Shown in pieces: positions 13,801-27,715 of a stretch of DNA of 64,000 bases. The translations under genes were made by a program, and so were the position numbers. The stretch spans positions 20,538,501-20,602,500 of the forward strand of contig NC_088339.1 of the NCBI RefSeq assembly GCF_036884655.1. Reading direction: 5' to 3'. The DNA is from Musa acuminata AAA Group (Eukaryota > Streptophyta > Magnoliopsida > Zingiberales > Musaceae). How positions within the stretch are numbered: position 1 is the first letter of the stretch; the number at the start of each line of letters is the position of its first letter. Under the pieces are notes generated by a model that was not told the DNA's origin, did no database searches, and worked only from the letters and a program-made list of their open reading frames with translations.

Positions 13801-16800
13801 AGCTTTAAAACTAGCCTGTCCGAGTAGAACCTGTTGATCATATCATACTAATTAAAACCTAGAACCAATATCTTTGCTCTAATTGCCTTCCTCATCCATA
13901 CTCATCTCTTAGCTTCCTCATCCCACTAGCCCAATGATTGGCATGATGCCCCAACTGAACCAATTTAAATTTGAACTGAACCAGTTTGAATCATTCTGGA
14001 ATCATCCAAATCCAGCTTGAACCGATCTAGAAAACACTCAAATCTGGCTTGAACTTTGAACTGAACTGAAATTATCTAGATCCTGATAGAACCAGATTGA
14101 ATTGGTCTCAAAACAATCTGAATCAACTTGAACTGGCCAAAATCGATATATTAGAATTACCCAAGACTGACCTAAACCAACTAGAAGGGCCCGGTTCAAG
14201 TTCAATCGCACTAGATCGATAGGTCTACACAAGATGGGTCATGCTGGTTGTGAGCCAGTAGGTCGAACTGGGTCTTTGGGCAATGCGGAGCATCGGCCCC
14301 CACTGAAAGCCGGTTTGACCTAACCCAAGTTGGGTCTGGTCTGCCCCAAATTGGTCTGACCCAAGTCAGATCAAATCCTAGCCAAAACCAAATTGAGCCA
14401 AGGTCAACCCAGATGGAACCCAACAGCCACAATTAAATATGAGGTTTTTCAATTAATCCATAACATGAAGATATTGACATTATTTAAAAAGGTTTGAACA
14501 GACAAAAATCTTTAAATAGGATTTATGGATGAAAAGGATTAATATCAGGATTTTTTACATTAAAAATGTAAAATGGATTAATATCAGGATATATGGAATA
14601 TTAAATAATTAAAATATCAATAAAATATAATTTAAAAATTAAATGAAGGGAAAAAAGGGGAAAACCCACCATTTACTTAGGTTGATGACCTCCCTCAAGT
14701 GAATTCCCTCCTAGTCAAGATGGATGAAAAGGAAGAAGTTTACCTTGCTTATAAAAAGAATGAGGAGGATCTCTAATAACATATAAACTATAAAAACTTA
14801 CATCTTATTTTCATTTTTATCATATGTAAAAATAATCAAATTATTCCTTGTTTGAATGTTTAATTGTTGAAATAAATTTTTTGACAAGCGCATGCAAATT
14901 AAAAAGTATATAGGCATATTTTATTAAGAATTATTTTTCTCATCCTCAAGGAATTTGATCCCTAAATTTGATTTACCCTAAATAAATAACATATAGATCA
15001 TTTCTTTAACATCATCTTTACTTTTCAAGTGGTTTGTTTGTCTTTGTGGTGTTGCCAACAGAATTTTACTAAAGGTATCATTTTTTTCTTAGAAAATACT
15101 CCTTCCTTTCTAAAATCTAGACTGATTGCTCCAAATAGGAGGTATAGAGGTTAGCATGAAAAGACATGGGATGGATCCAAAATACACTTTCAAAACATTA
15201 ACACAACACATGATATGTTTTATATGTCAATATTCGAAAGGCATATTGTGGATTTATCTTTATATCTTCTTATATTGACCCTCATAGTTGAATGATGTTG
15301 TCCTCTAAGAGCATCCGATCTAAATTCTAAAAACAAAAGAGGATGTTCTAAGAAATAGGATGATACATTTTGTGAAAATTTGTTAACAAACACCATATAT
15401 ATATAAAGATTCCATTTAGAAAAATAAAGAGGATGATGAACAAAACTATCAACATCTTTCTCTTTAAGGTAAATCAAATTTGGAGACCAAATTCTTCCAG
15501 GAAGAAAAATATAATCATCTTTATTTTCATTCTTAATCAAAATATTATCATCTACTTCCTAATCTACATGCCCTTGTAACAAAATTTTAATACAACAATT
15601 AATATATATATTTACCTTGAACACTTGAATAAGGAAGAACTTAATTATTTTAATTAAAATAAAAATAAAAATAAATTTCATAGCTTATTAGTATCCTTTC
15701 TTAGGTGAACTCCTCCATTTTCATCTATCTTGGTTAGGTTGGGGATTGATTGTGAGAAGGTTTTAATAGAAGTCATTGCCCTAGGAAAACAATACCATCT
15801 CAAACTTTTTTTCTTAATATAAATCTTAAAATATATTTGATTGATATTCTAATTATTTAATATTCCATGAATTCCTGATATTGATAAATTTTAGATTTTA
15901 ATGCAAAGAAAAATTAAAGCATATTTTAGATTCAATTGATTTTCTAAGTCTTGTATCATTGCATAAAAGCTAATAAAGCCATTTTAAGAAATTTCATGAT
16001 GTTCATGTCTTCACATATTAATTTAGATTATAAATTAATAGTAATTTAATTGATTGAATCAAGATCTAAAAATTTATAAACTTTATTTGATATTTTTATG
16101 ATATTCATGTCTTTATATTTTCTAATTAGATTATTATTGTTGTTAGTATTATTCTAAAATTTTATACATCCTATTTAAAATTTTTGATGTCTTTAAACCA
16201 TATTTAATAGTATTAATGTATTCATATTATAGATTAATTGAAAAAAAATCAAATTTAATGGTGTGGGGTGATTATTTAGTCTAGTTTGAGTAGATCCTAG
16301 CTCAATTTGGATTTTGATCTAGTATGGATTGGATTCAATTGAGGTCCAACTTGCCACACACCGTGAACGCAAAGGCCTAGCATTGAGCCATCAACCACAC
16401 AGCTCAATGCGATGCTGTAGTATCTTGCAACTCAGTTGTTGTGACCAATGGCTTACGATCAGGCATGGCTAAGGACCCATAACTCGATGTAATTTGAGTA
16501 GGCAAGCATATGCAAACCTGTTGGCCTAATTCGATAGGAACCAAAATCAGGCTGATTTAAAGTATTTCTGAACCATGATCCAATCAAATTTAAATAATCT
16601 CAATCCAATTTTAGCTATATATAGCATAAACTTCCATTTTGCATGGACCGATACAAAACGAGCAATATGTACCCCTCTGTATAGGCAGTAAATATCGGTC
16701 CAATAGGAGATCGATACGTGGACTGCCTTCTATCGGGCGGTACCATAATCTGATCCCGTATCGAGTGATATGAGGTCTGTATCTAGCGATAATGATCAAA

Positions 16801-19800
16801 TTTCGATCATTACCAATCAAGGGCTAAGATCGTCCTATTTCAAATGGTCAAATTAATCGTTTAAACCATTAAAAAGGGTTTTTAAACCCTTGCCTTTGCT
16901 AATTACAAGTGCATTACAAACCAATCACATGAGTGATGACACGTGTAACACTGCACAATCTTTTTTATTATTATTATTATGAAATTTTATCACTTTATAT
17001 TAATGATGAATATATATTGTGACGTCCCTAGATCTGTGCTGGGAATGAGATCATAATGAGATCATGATAATAAGACTAATTCGTCTATAAACACAGACCC
17101 TAAATATCCTGATCATAGGTTACTTGAGAGGGATATCGAGATAACCGGACAAACCAGTGTGCTATACATCCGCCCATATGATGAGGCAGTTGATCTCATA
17201 GCTGCTTACGTGGGAACACTAGAAAACCAGTGTGCTATACACCCGCACATATGATGAGGCATTTGATCTCATAGCTACTTATGTGAGAACACTAGAGATA
17301 TAGTACAGGTGCTCATTGGAGAATGAGTTTATTAAATGATCAACTTAATGATATCTTATCGTCGTACAACAATTCCATAATTTCAATTACGTGTTTGGTC
17401 CTTAGACTTGAGATACAAAGGATGCTCTGTATGAGTATTGCACTCTTTGACAACGGACTTATAGGTTTGAAAGTTTTAAATCTAGCACAGTCGGTAATCG
17501 GGAGTGATAGCCAACTTTACGAAGGCAATTGAGTGTTAATAAAGGATCATCCACTCTCAATTTCATGAGAAGAATATCTTATGTGTTCTCACTCAGGCAA
17601 ATCCTTAGCAAGAGTTGATCGGATCATGATGAATTCGATAAGTGTAAGATTCGGATTGAGAGAAAAAGAGTTCTCCGAGAGAATCTGATTAGAATGAGAC
17701 TCGAATCGATTTCGTATGGGCATGACAACGCCATGCCCAGTATACGATCTTTGGGATATTAGATGGATGAGGGACCATAGATACACGGTAACTAAGGGCA
17801 AACATGTCCAATGGATTAGATCCTCCTGTACCGTTTGGGGACTATGACATAGTGGCCTAGTATGTCCATAGAAGATAAATTAAATAAATTATTATGAGGA
17901 TAATAAATTACTGAGTCAGAAAGAGTTCTGGCAGGTGCAACTCACGACCAACTCGGTATTGGACCTAGAGGGTCACACACATATGATAGGTGACGCGACG
18001 AATAGAGGATTAGACATATGATGTCTAATAAGCCCTTGTTTTACTAAATCTTTTGGGTGAGACCCAATAGGGCGTAGAGTGGTTATTAGATGGAGATCCA
18101 ATATCCATTAAGTAGAGGGGTTATTGGATGAAGATCCAAAACTCAAAAGGAAGGATCCATCGGGGTTAACTTGAGAGGCCTTTCTATAAATTGGAGAGGG
18201 ACCAAAGGCTTATAGGCTAGACTCCTTTGGTCCTTTCCTCCATTGCCATCAACCCTATTTGGAGTGTGAGGACAACAAGAAGGATTAGCCCCTTCTTAAA
18301 TTGCTACTGCCTTGTTGTGCGCAAAAGCAAGGAAAAGCACATGCTTCAAAAGGAGGTGTGTCACTGCTTCATCAGCCATATGGATCACCGCTAGAGAGGA
18401 GAACGCGAGATCTCCTTCATCCGCGGACTTGGATCTGTATTGTTTGGGAATATACAAGTTCCCTTAGGTGAGATCGTCTTACACACCTTACGTAGTTTTC
18501 TGTTTTACCAGTTTTACACTCCCGATCGTCGCACAACAATTCGATGAACCTATTTTGGGAATCTTGTTTTTGTTTTATTTTTTCGTTACGTATATGATGC
18601 TCTCTGCGGTTTCTTAACAGCTTCCCCCCTCGATACGAGCAATACGTACCAATCCAATAGGGGACTAATACAGGCAATACATTGGTATATTCCCATGTAT
18701 CATGTGTCGGTACACTTGGTATGGCTCAGTACAACTTAGTATGTACCGTACTGATAGCTAGTCGACACACTAATACGAACCGATAAGGCCAACCTTGAGT
18801 AGGGTGTCAAATATAATCCTTAAGTGGAAAAGGAATGTGCTGCCACTTTGATGAGTGAGGAACATCACTCCGTTTATTCTAAATAAGTATAATATGGGTT
18901 CTCTACATTCAATATTAAAAGAATAAATATTGGAAGAATAAAGAATCAGAGTAAGTCCTTGGTGCACCTTCAATTGTTCGACTAATACTAATGTGACAAT
19001 AGACTTAGTATATACAAAATGATATTACCTATTGATTTATGCATAATTGTATTTATATTATCTTGAGGTCACTTATTATTTTAAATAAATTTAATTTTAT
19101 GGATTTATGATTTTAAAAGATTCATACTCAGCATGATTACTGAAATATTTTATTTTATATTTACTATTCAAATTTTAAACCAAGGATTGAAATATCGTAC
19201 CGTACCGGAGTTTTAACATTCGCTCGATACGGTACTGTATACCGAGCGGTATTATATATATAATATATATATATAATTTGGTGACGTCGCCTTGGTGATG
19301 CCGCGTAATATATATATATATATATATAAGTAAAAAAAATCTTATATATATTTATATATAAAAAAAAGAATTTTTCGACAACGTTGCCGAGGTGACGTCG
19401 CGTCGCCTTTTTCGACGACACGACGTCGTCGCAATCCGTGTACCGGTTTGTTGACGGACCGATATGTACCGCCCGGTACGAGCGATATTATTCGAAATTG
19501 TAATTCTTGTTTTAAACGATCCAGATCATAAGACTTTGGTAAAATAGATATTTTTATATCACTTATTAACGTCACTAGAAGTTCTCGCTCTTTGTGATTC
19601 CTAGCTTGAGCTACTAAAGCTTCTTAGTTATTTTTAAGACAATTTTCCTATCTTTAATAAGACTAATGAAATATTATCTTTTAAATTAATTGAATTATTC
19701 TAGAATTGCTCCAGGTGAATATCTTTTGAATGATGCTCACATATTTTGTTGTGTTAAAAAAAAACAGTATGTGACAATTTAGATCTAAAAAATACAATGT

Positions 19801-22800
19801 TAAAGAGTTTTTACCACTTGACATGTATTTCTAAGGGTTAGATGAGAGGACATGAATCAATGAGTTTGCTAAATTGCTTCCATAATATAAGGAAGATCTA
19901 GGTCAAACAATACAAGACACCAGTTTTGTTTTGTTTTCATCAGTAAGTTGAAGAACTAGTTTTTTTCCATTTACCATTAAATGTATGTCTTATTTCTATT
20001 GTTTGTGCTGAGAGTACAACAACAACAATAAAACTGTAAATCTCAACATTCGTGTTGATAGTACATAAACCATAAAATAAAAAGGAAAAGGAAAATTAGA
20101 AACGAGAGTAAAGATGAGGGAAAAAAGGAAAGAAACAATTTCTTTAAACATTTTATACATAACATAAATCTAATTCTTTAATCAAATCTTGTGTGATCAG
20201 TGACTAGTAAATCGAGGTCAGGTTTGTTGACAGCCAGTTGGACACTCATAACAAACCTAGAAGGCATGATGGGGCCCGTGAGGATTTGAAGTACTGACAT
20301 CGTGTATACCAGTACAACTGCCTTAAATTATATACAACAACAACAAAGTCATAAATCTTAACTGTTTGTGGTCGATTATTGTCTTAAATTATGTCTAGTA
20401 CAAAAATAGTAGGTAAAATATTTCTAAAGCATATTAGTGAAACAAAACATTAGTTAACTTATTATGATTCTCACAAAAGAAAATTCAATTTGTAACAGAA
20501 TTAACTATTTGAACCTTTGAATATCTTAAACAATATGAGAAGCTTCCAATATAAAGGAATGAATGTTTTTTATTCACCAAGAAATGACATATATTTCATC
20601 ATATATGATTTAATAAGATAGTCAAGCAAGCAAATGGGAATGAGTGTGTAACAAACTCCAAAAAAGGCAAAAACAACTTTGGATAACATTATCAATTAGC
20701 ATCTTCAATCATTGCATGGAAAAGATTAAATAAGGATACCATCATTCCAAGCCAGGACGCCATCGTGTATTCCCCGATGCCAATAGGCATCACAGCTAGG
20801 AAGTAGTTCAACATGCTAAATGGAAGTAAAGGTGCAAGCCTAAGCAGCAATACAATCTGCAGGAAGAGAAAAGTGAAACTGAGTGTCAGCATAGTTAAAT
20901 TATTTTCAAACACACTATGGTACCATTTCACGGGATTAATTGTATGAAACAATAAGAAAATCCAATTAGTCAAATATCGACTCACGCCAGTATATTTTGT
21001 CATATAATTTATGGAAAAAGGCTATTTAAGCAAAACCATGCAATGCATGTCAGAATAGCAACTGAAAAAAAGTATAGCTGATGCTTTTTTTAGCAAACAT
21101 TCAAAATCTCTTTTTAACCTTCACAAATATCAAAACTTCTTAGATGGATGGATTATGCAAACTCTAACTATAATAAACAATTCAAGCATGAGCTAAAGAT
21201 GCTGAAAAAATATCTAGTCTGCAATTAAATAATACAAGTTCTAAAACAGATTTTTGACCATGTATAAGGGTGTTTATCATGTGAATCCTACTAAAAAAAT
21301 TTATATACCAGACATACTGGAGCAAATTCATAAGAACTATATCAGATTAAGAAAAATCAGCCTATTTTACTCTGGAATTCTGTGAACTGATAAAACAAAC
21401 TTATCCTGAAAAGTCGTGAGTATATTAACATGATTTAACCAGAGAGATATACTCTTGTTAAAATGCAATTGGTATTGTTTGAAAAAAAATCATGAGAATT
21501 AGGAACAATTTTAAATACTCAAATTCATTTTGTGCTCTTTTTGAAAAGTTGTTTTATCATAAGCCCTATGTAAAGTAGGCAAGATGCAAGGAGTTCTCCA
21601 AGAGCTTCAACAAAACCTTAAATCCAGATCTCTGAATTGCAGCAGCAACAGCCTGAAACTCTGGATAATCATTCAACTTGGAGACAACATAAGGCCTTCC
21701 TAACTGTAAAAGAATCACAGAAAGATGCTAGTGATTGAGTCATGTGAGAAACATCAAATATTCCATAAACTAATCAGTATTGTTTGGTGGATGCAGTTCA
21801 CATAGGAATACTGGATGAGTAAATAAAAAATCTCGTTAGGACAAGCGCTGATGATAAACCTATCACTGAGCAGAGGTAGAGGATACGAGTAATGAATACA
21901 AAATAAAGAACATGGCCATGTAATTCCATAATTTTCTTTATTGTTAGCAGAAAATAAAGCAGATACATCCATTGCAAAGGTAGGAGACCGTAGACACAGT
22001 TTGCATTAGGTTAGAAAGTGACTTCGCCCATATGGACCAGCCATTGACACTGCTTTGGTTTCACTTGCAATAACCCCTGTTAGGTCCCTCTTCTTCACAT
22101 CTTTAAAAGAGCACCTTAACTCACAGTCCATATGAGCACCATAAAAAGCACAGAATCTAGCCTTCAGTTGCAATTTAGGGATACACCATGATGGATTTTG
22201 AAACATGAGGACTTCCAAGTATGCCTTTATCAAGCAGTATTCTTGCCCACGTATGTTTAACTTCTAAGTTATGGCACAATCCAGTATACTATTGCTATAG
22301 AAGCATGCACCTTTATTGAAAATCATAATGAAGTGTAATATAAACAGCTAACAATAGATGCAAGGTAAAACTCCTAAGTGAAATAAACAGCATCATCTCA
22401 AAACATTGGAATACAAAGCTCCAATTTCACCTAAAAACAAAAGGAAAAAATATATACTTGTTTTTCTAATAAGTTTGTCAGCTAGATCTTAGCATTTGAC
22501 TTATCACTATTACACCATACGAGATAGTTCTATATTATAGTTAATACCTGTAAATTATCAGGTTTGCACATCTTATCCAACTTAAAATTGAGTCAAATTC
22601 ATGTGGTTCAAGAAAGTTGGACAGCTTAGGTTATTGGATTCTCAATGACTTAGATCTGATCCCAAATCAACATAAGGATCCAATAATTTTAGTTCTTTCG
22701 TCTTTTGCCATGGTTATCAACAACCTCCAAAATTTCAATCCCAAAGAAACAATAAATATGAGAAAAACTATTGCTTCAGATGACAAAAGTAGACTAGAGT

Positions 22801-23449
22801 AAAGAGGGAATCTAATTTGTTAATTACAGGCCATCACAGATTCAAAATTTTTATTACCGTTCTACCAAGTAAAAATGCAGCTACAGAACCAAGTGTTGAT
22901 CCAATTGAATCAGCAAAAAAGCCTATCAGCAATCCAAACAGATATCCACCACCAAGCTGGCAAATGAAAATCATATATTAGAATTTGAAAGTCAGAAACA
23001 AAAGGATATGTGCATCTTTAACCTTTATCACCATTGGCCTACAAGAATTCATCATAAGCTAAACAAGAACAAAAATACCATAAATGGCTCTCGTATCTGA
23101 TTTGCTGATATAGAAACAAAAGGAAAGCACAATAATATTGGATATATTAATTGTTACATAAGCAATGCAAGGACAGCCATAAATAACATATAATTGTTTA
23201 TCAAGTCCGAAACATAGAGGAACATCAAAAGTTGGAAAACTGTCATAAGTTCATATCCCACAGGGATTCAATCTCACCGATATATATATAGATATATGTA
23301 TGTATATATATATATATATATGTATGTATACATATATACATACATACATATATACACACACACACACACATATATATCATACATATATATATACATACAT
23401 ATACACACACACACACACATATATATATATGTATATATATATATATGTG

Positions 23450-23491
<42 letters not shown>

Positions 23492-24098
23492 TATATATAT
23501 ACATATATATATATATAGGGAGTATTCCAGCACCAAGCGCAGGTAGCCGCTAGCGAGCTGACGTGAAGGACAGCACGGCATCTGTCTGATGTGGGAGAGG
23601 GCTGGGCTGGCGATCGACACTCTCTGGGCCATCTTCTATCAGCCTCGTGCCACATGGGACGATACAGATCGATGTCATGCCACAGGAGCCTGAACAAGCC
23701 GATCCACATCGCAGGGGGTTGTACGGGTCAATCACCTGCATGAATGCGCTGCAGGAGGTATGGGAGGTCCTTGCAGCCATAATTCCTTCCCGCCGACTCC
23801 ACAGGTGTAAAAATCGGTCCCTGATGCCTAAAGAGAGGACTGATCCTAAATATCCTCACTAGATAAAGAACCAATTCCCCATCAGTTAACTTAAGCATCG
23901 GAGGGGTCGGGTCGAGAATCCCTCCCGACATCAACCTATTGTGCAAGGTTCCAACGAAGATCAAATCTACTCCAACTCCACCACGAGATAACCTTGGAAT
24001 CGCCCTCGCCAGCCCCCACTCAGTCTCAGCCACTTCGTCCCTCCCTTGAGAAGACCCACCCAGATGATTTCGCACCACTCCCAGTTCACGACATCAAG

Positions 24099-24130
<32 letters not shown>

Positions 24131-27100
24131 CATACATACATACATTGGTATTTTTTTCCATTATAGTTTTCATTTGATATTTTCTTTTTTTCCCCTTTTG
24201 GGTGGGGTAGGGAGGGTTGAAAGAAAGAAGTCATGGAATGGTGATGGTGAACAAAAGTTGTAATGTGATCATAGATTTGCTTATCAGAGCTTGGCACTTA
24301 GCATAATTGTGATCTGCTGCAACGTAAAGATCCAAAATTATGCATAATCAATTTAATTTCCTTCGGATGCATTTTGTTCCCTAATAACCATATTGACTAG
24401 AGATTGTTCTTTAATAATGAGATAAATCGAAACAGTTACAAAATATTTGGAAATAGAGATCCTTACATTCATACGGTATTCTCAAGAGTTCTTATCATAA
24501 GAACACAGTGCTGGAAGGGTCATAATTTCTCATGGACCATACTGTACTTGCTTAGTACAATACATGCATAAAATATGTGTCTACATCAACAGGGAAACAA
24601 ACTTCAAAACTTCATATACACAAAATCTCATCCCAAGAACAAGCAAAATACAAGATGGAAAATTTCATTAATTGAGATATACTACATATCAATAAGAAGT
24701 GTAATTGTCCAAATAAGTAAACTTTAATAATATTAAGAGAAATTTGTGCTTACACTAAGTATTGATGCCGGAACAGCTAGAATTGTCAAAGGAATATATG
24801 CAACAGCCCTGATTATAAAGAACAAATTGAGAAGGTTAATTTTCTTTGATAAGTAGCTGTAAAATTTTGGCATCAAACACTAAGAAAAAGGTACATATGA
24901 TGATATGGTACATGACATGAAAGCTTTCATAAGATGGTTTTACAAAACGATGACCAAAACTTGTAAAGGAATTCCAATAGTCTTTAACCAATAGAAATAA
25001 CCGAAACAAGACATAAGTGCCAACAGAAATTTCAAAGAAAGAGCTTTATGATAAACATAAAAACTGCAAAAAACAAAAAACAAAATCTGGCAAGTCATAG
25101 TTGCACTTAACATTGCTAGTCATAGGTGCCCAGCAAGCCAATCACGTGAGTGATGGCACGTGTGACTTGATACAGAATCTTTTTGCTTATTATGTTTTGG
25201 CGTATATCACTTTATAACTATTGCATAAATGCATATATATATTGTGATGTCCTTGGATTTGTGCAATGGGAATCGGATCGTGATGAGATCACGATAATGA
25301 GATCGATTCACCTTTAAACACATATCCTAAATAATCCCGGTCATAGGTTACTCGAGAGGGACATCGTGATAACCGGATAGACTGGTGTGCTGTATACCCG
25401 TCCATATGATGGATGCAGCTGGTCTCATAGCTGCTCGTATAGGGACACTAGGGATACAGTACAGGTGCTCATTGGAGAATGAGTTCACTGATTGATCCGC
25501 TTACGGAATGCTGGATGGTTGATGATGCCTTATTGTCAGACAGTGATTCCGTAGTCCTAGTGGTGTATCTGGTCCTTAGACTTGAGACACCAAGGATGTC
25601 CTGTATGAGTGCTCCACTCTTTGATACCAGACTTATAGGTTTGGCTGTCCCCAGATCTAGTACAGCTGGTCATTGGGAGTGGTAGTCGACCTTACGAGGG
25701 CTATTGAGTGTCAATAGAGGATCATCCACTCTCGGCGTCATGAGAGGAATATCCTATGTGTTCTTGCTCAGACAAATCCCTGGCCAGGGTCATTCGGGTT
25801 GAGAGAGAAAGAGTTCTCCGGGAGAATCCGATTAGAGCGAGACTCGAGTAGAAACCGTATGGGTCTGACAGCATCATGCTCGATATACGGTCTCTGGGAT
25901 ATTAGATGGATGAGGGACTATAGGTACATGGTAACTGAGGACAGACAGGTCCAATGGATTGGATTCCCCTGTATCGTCTGGGGACTATGGCGTAGTGGCC
26001 TAGTACGTCCGTAGTTGATGAGTCGAGTGAATTATTACAGAGATAATAATTCACTGAGTTAGAAGGAGTTCTGACAGGTATGACTCACGGCCAGCTCGAT
26101 ATTAGGCCTAGAGGGTCACACACATATGGTAGGCATTGCGATGAGTAGAGGTTCGGATATGAGATATCCGACGGAGCCCTTGTCTTATTGGATGCAGATC
26201 CAATACCCACTAGGGAAGGACCCATTAGGGTTTGACACGGGATCTTTATAAATAGGAGGGATTCACAGCCTCATAGACTAGAGTCTTTGCTTGCCTTTCC
26301 TATTCTCCTCTCCCTCTCCACCTCAGAGTAGGCCTGGAGTTTTGAGGAGCGTCGTCGCAACCCTGCTGTGTGGATCACCGCTAGAGAGGAGGACGCTTGA
26401 CCTCCTTCACCCTCTCCTAAGGATCTGCAAGGAAACAGGGATATACGATCTCCCTAGGTAACACAATCTCTATACGCAGTTTTGTGTTTTGCGGATTTTT
26501 TGCGCACCAATCTTCGCACGACGACGAACATCCTTTTGGGAATCGGGGATTTTTGTTTTCTTGTTCTTCCGCTGCGCATATGATGTCGCCCCCCAATGAT
26601 TTCCCAACAAACATTAGCTGCAATAGTAACTTAGCTACTAGGTGTTGCTCACATACTTCTAACTGCATCAACTATGACCTGTGAAACAAATAATAGAAGG
26701 CCAACCCAAGCTACACCTTGCTTGTATATAAAGCTGCTTCACACTTTGAATACAGATCCTATAGAGACAAGTGTCCTATTGAGGCTGGAGACTCATGAAA
26801 ATTTCTTAGTTCCCACCAACAAACCCATTAATCATAAGAAACATATTACAATGCTCCTCACTTATAGTAAACAATCTAACAGTAGCAAGATTATGATCTA
26901 TTCTTCATGTGCCTAGCCCTCATAGGAAAAGATTCATACTGAAGATATCCTCTCTGGTAAAAATGTTCATGCCTTGCAACTGTACCTTTGACCAGTGCAC
27001 GATCTCATCAACTATGTTCTTCCTGCCCCAAAGAACATCTACTCTACTTAGTCAACATTCTGAAAGCACATCATGATGTCAAAGAATGAACAGGATTGTC

Positions 27101-27166
27101 AAGAATACCGCTCAGTACGGTACGATACAGTATACCGAGCGGTATATCGTTCAGTATACCGCTCGG

Positions 27167-27197
<31 letters not shown>

Positions 27198-27668
27198 ATA
27201 TAAAAGATTTTTTTATATATAATATTTTTATAAAATGCGACGTCACCTCATATATATATATATATATTTTTTATTTTTTTTCCTTCTCCGGGCGACGTTG
27301 CCTTTTAATATATATAAATATATATATGTATATATATATATATATGTATATATATATACATATATATATACATGGTATGCAATACCGAATGGTACCATCC
27401 GGTATGGGCAGTACATACCGGTCCGACGACATACTGGTATGCGGACCGCCCGATACCGCTACAGTACTACAGTATTACACTGTACAATGCTACAGTATTA
27501 TACTATAGCAGTGCTACAGTGCTACAGTATGAAGAAAATATATAAAAATTATTCGGTACACTAGGGTGTACCGCTCGGTATGCCCTGGTGTACCACTCAG
27601 TACACCGGTACCATACCATATCGAGCTAACCTCGAAATACCGGTACGATACGATACGGTATTGCATAT

Positions 27669-27715
<47 letters not shown>

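Larger units (their letters stand above)
12789..20739 (-). other. TVP38-like intron 6 (7.95 kb), host to several repeats
   Basis: This is the largest intron of the gene. It holds a degenerate repeat field (about 13700-14430), a long inverted-repeat element (about 14460-16015), a solo LTR (16897-18619) and a small DNA transposon (19181-19509). The parts 12789-13690 and 19520-20739 are AT-rich, with nothing I recognise. Confidence 0.75.
22957..24753 (-). other. TVP38-like intron 3, with microsatellites and a GC-rich insert
   Basis: This intron carries a TA/CA microsatellite block (23278-23517), a GC-rich segment (23518-24095) and a CATA array (24098-24145). The remainder is AT-rich and unremarkable. 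Confidence 0.7.

Noticed and set aside
23243..23632. Open frames encoding YIYIYI or VCVYVC proteins
   Set aside because: They are translations of dinucleotide microsatellites.
24098..24145. CRISPR-like look of the CATA array
   Set aside because: It is a 4-bp microsatellite without spacers, in a plant genome.
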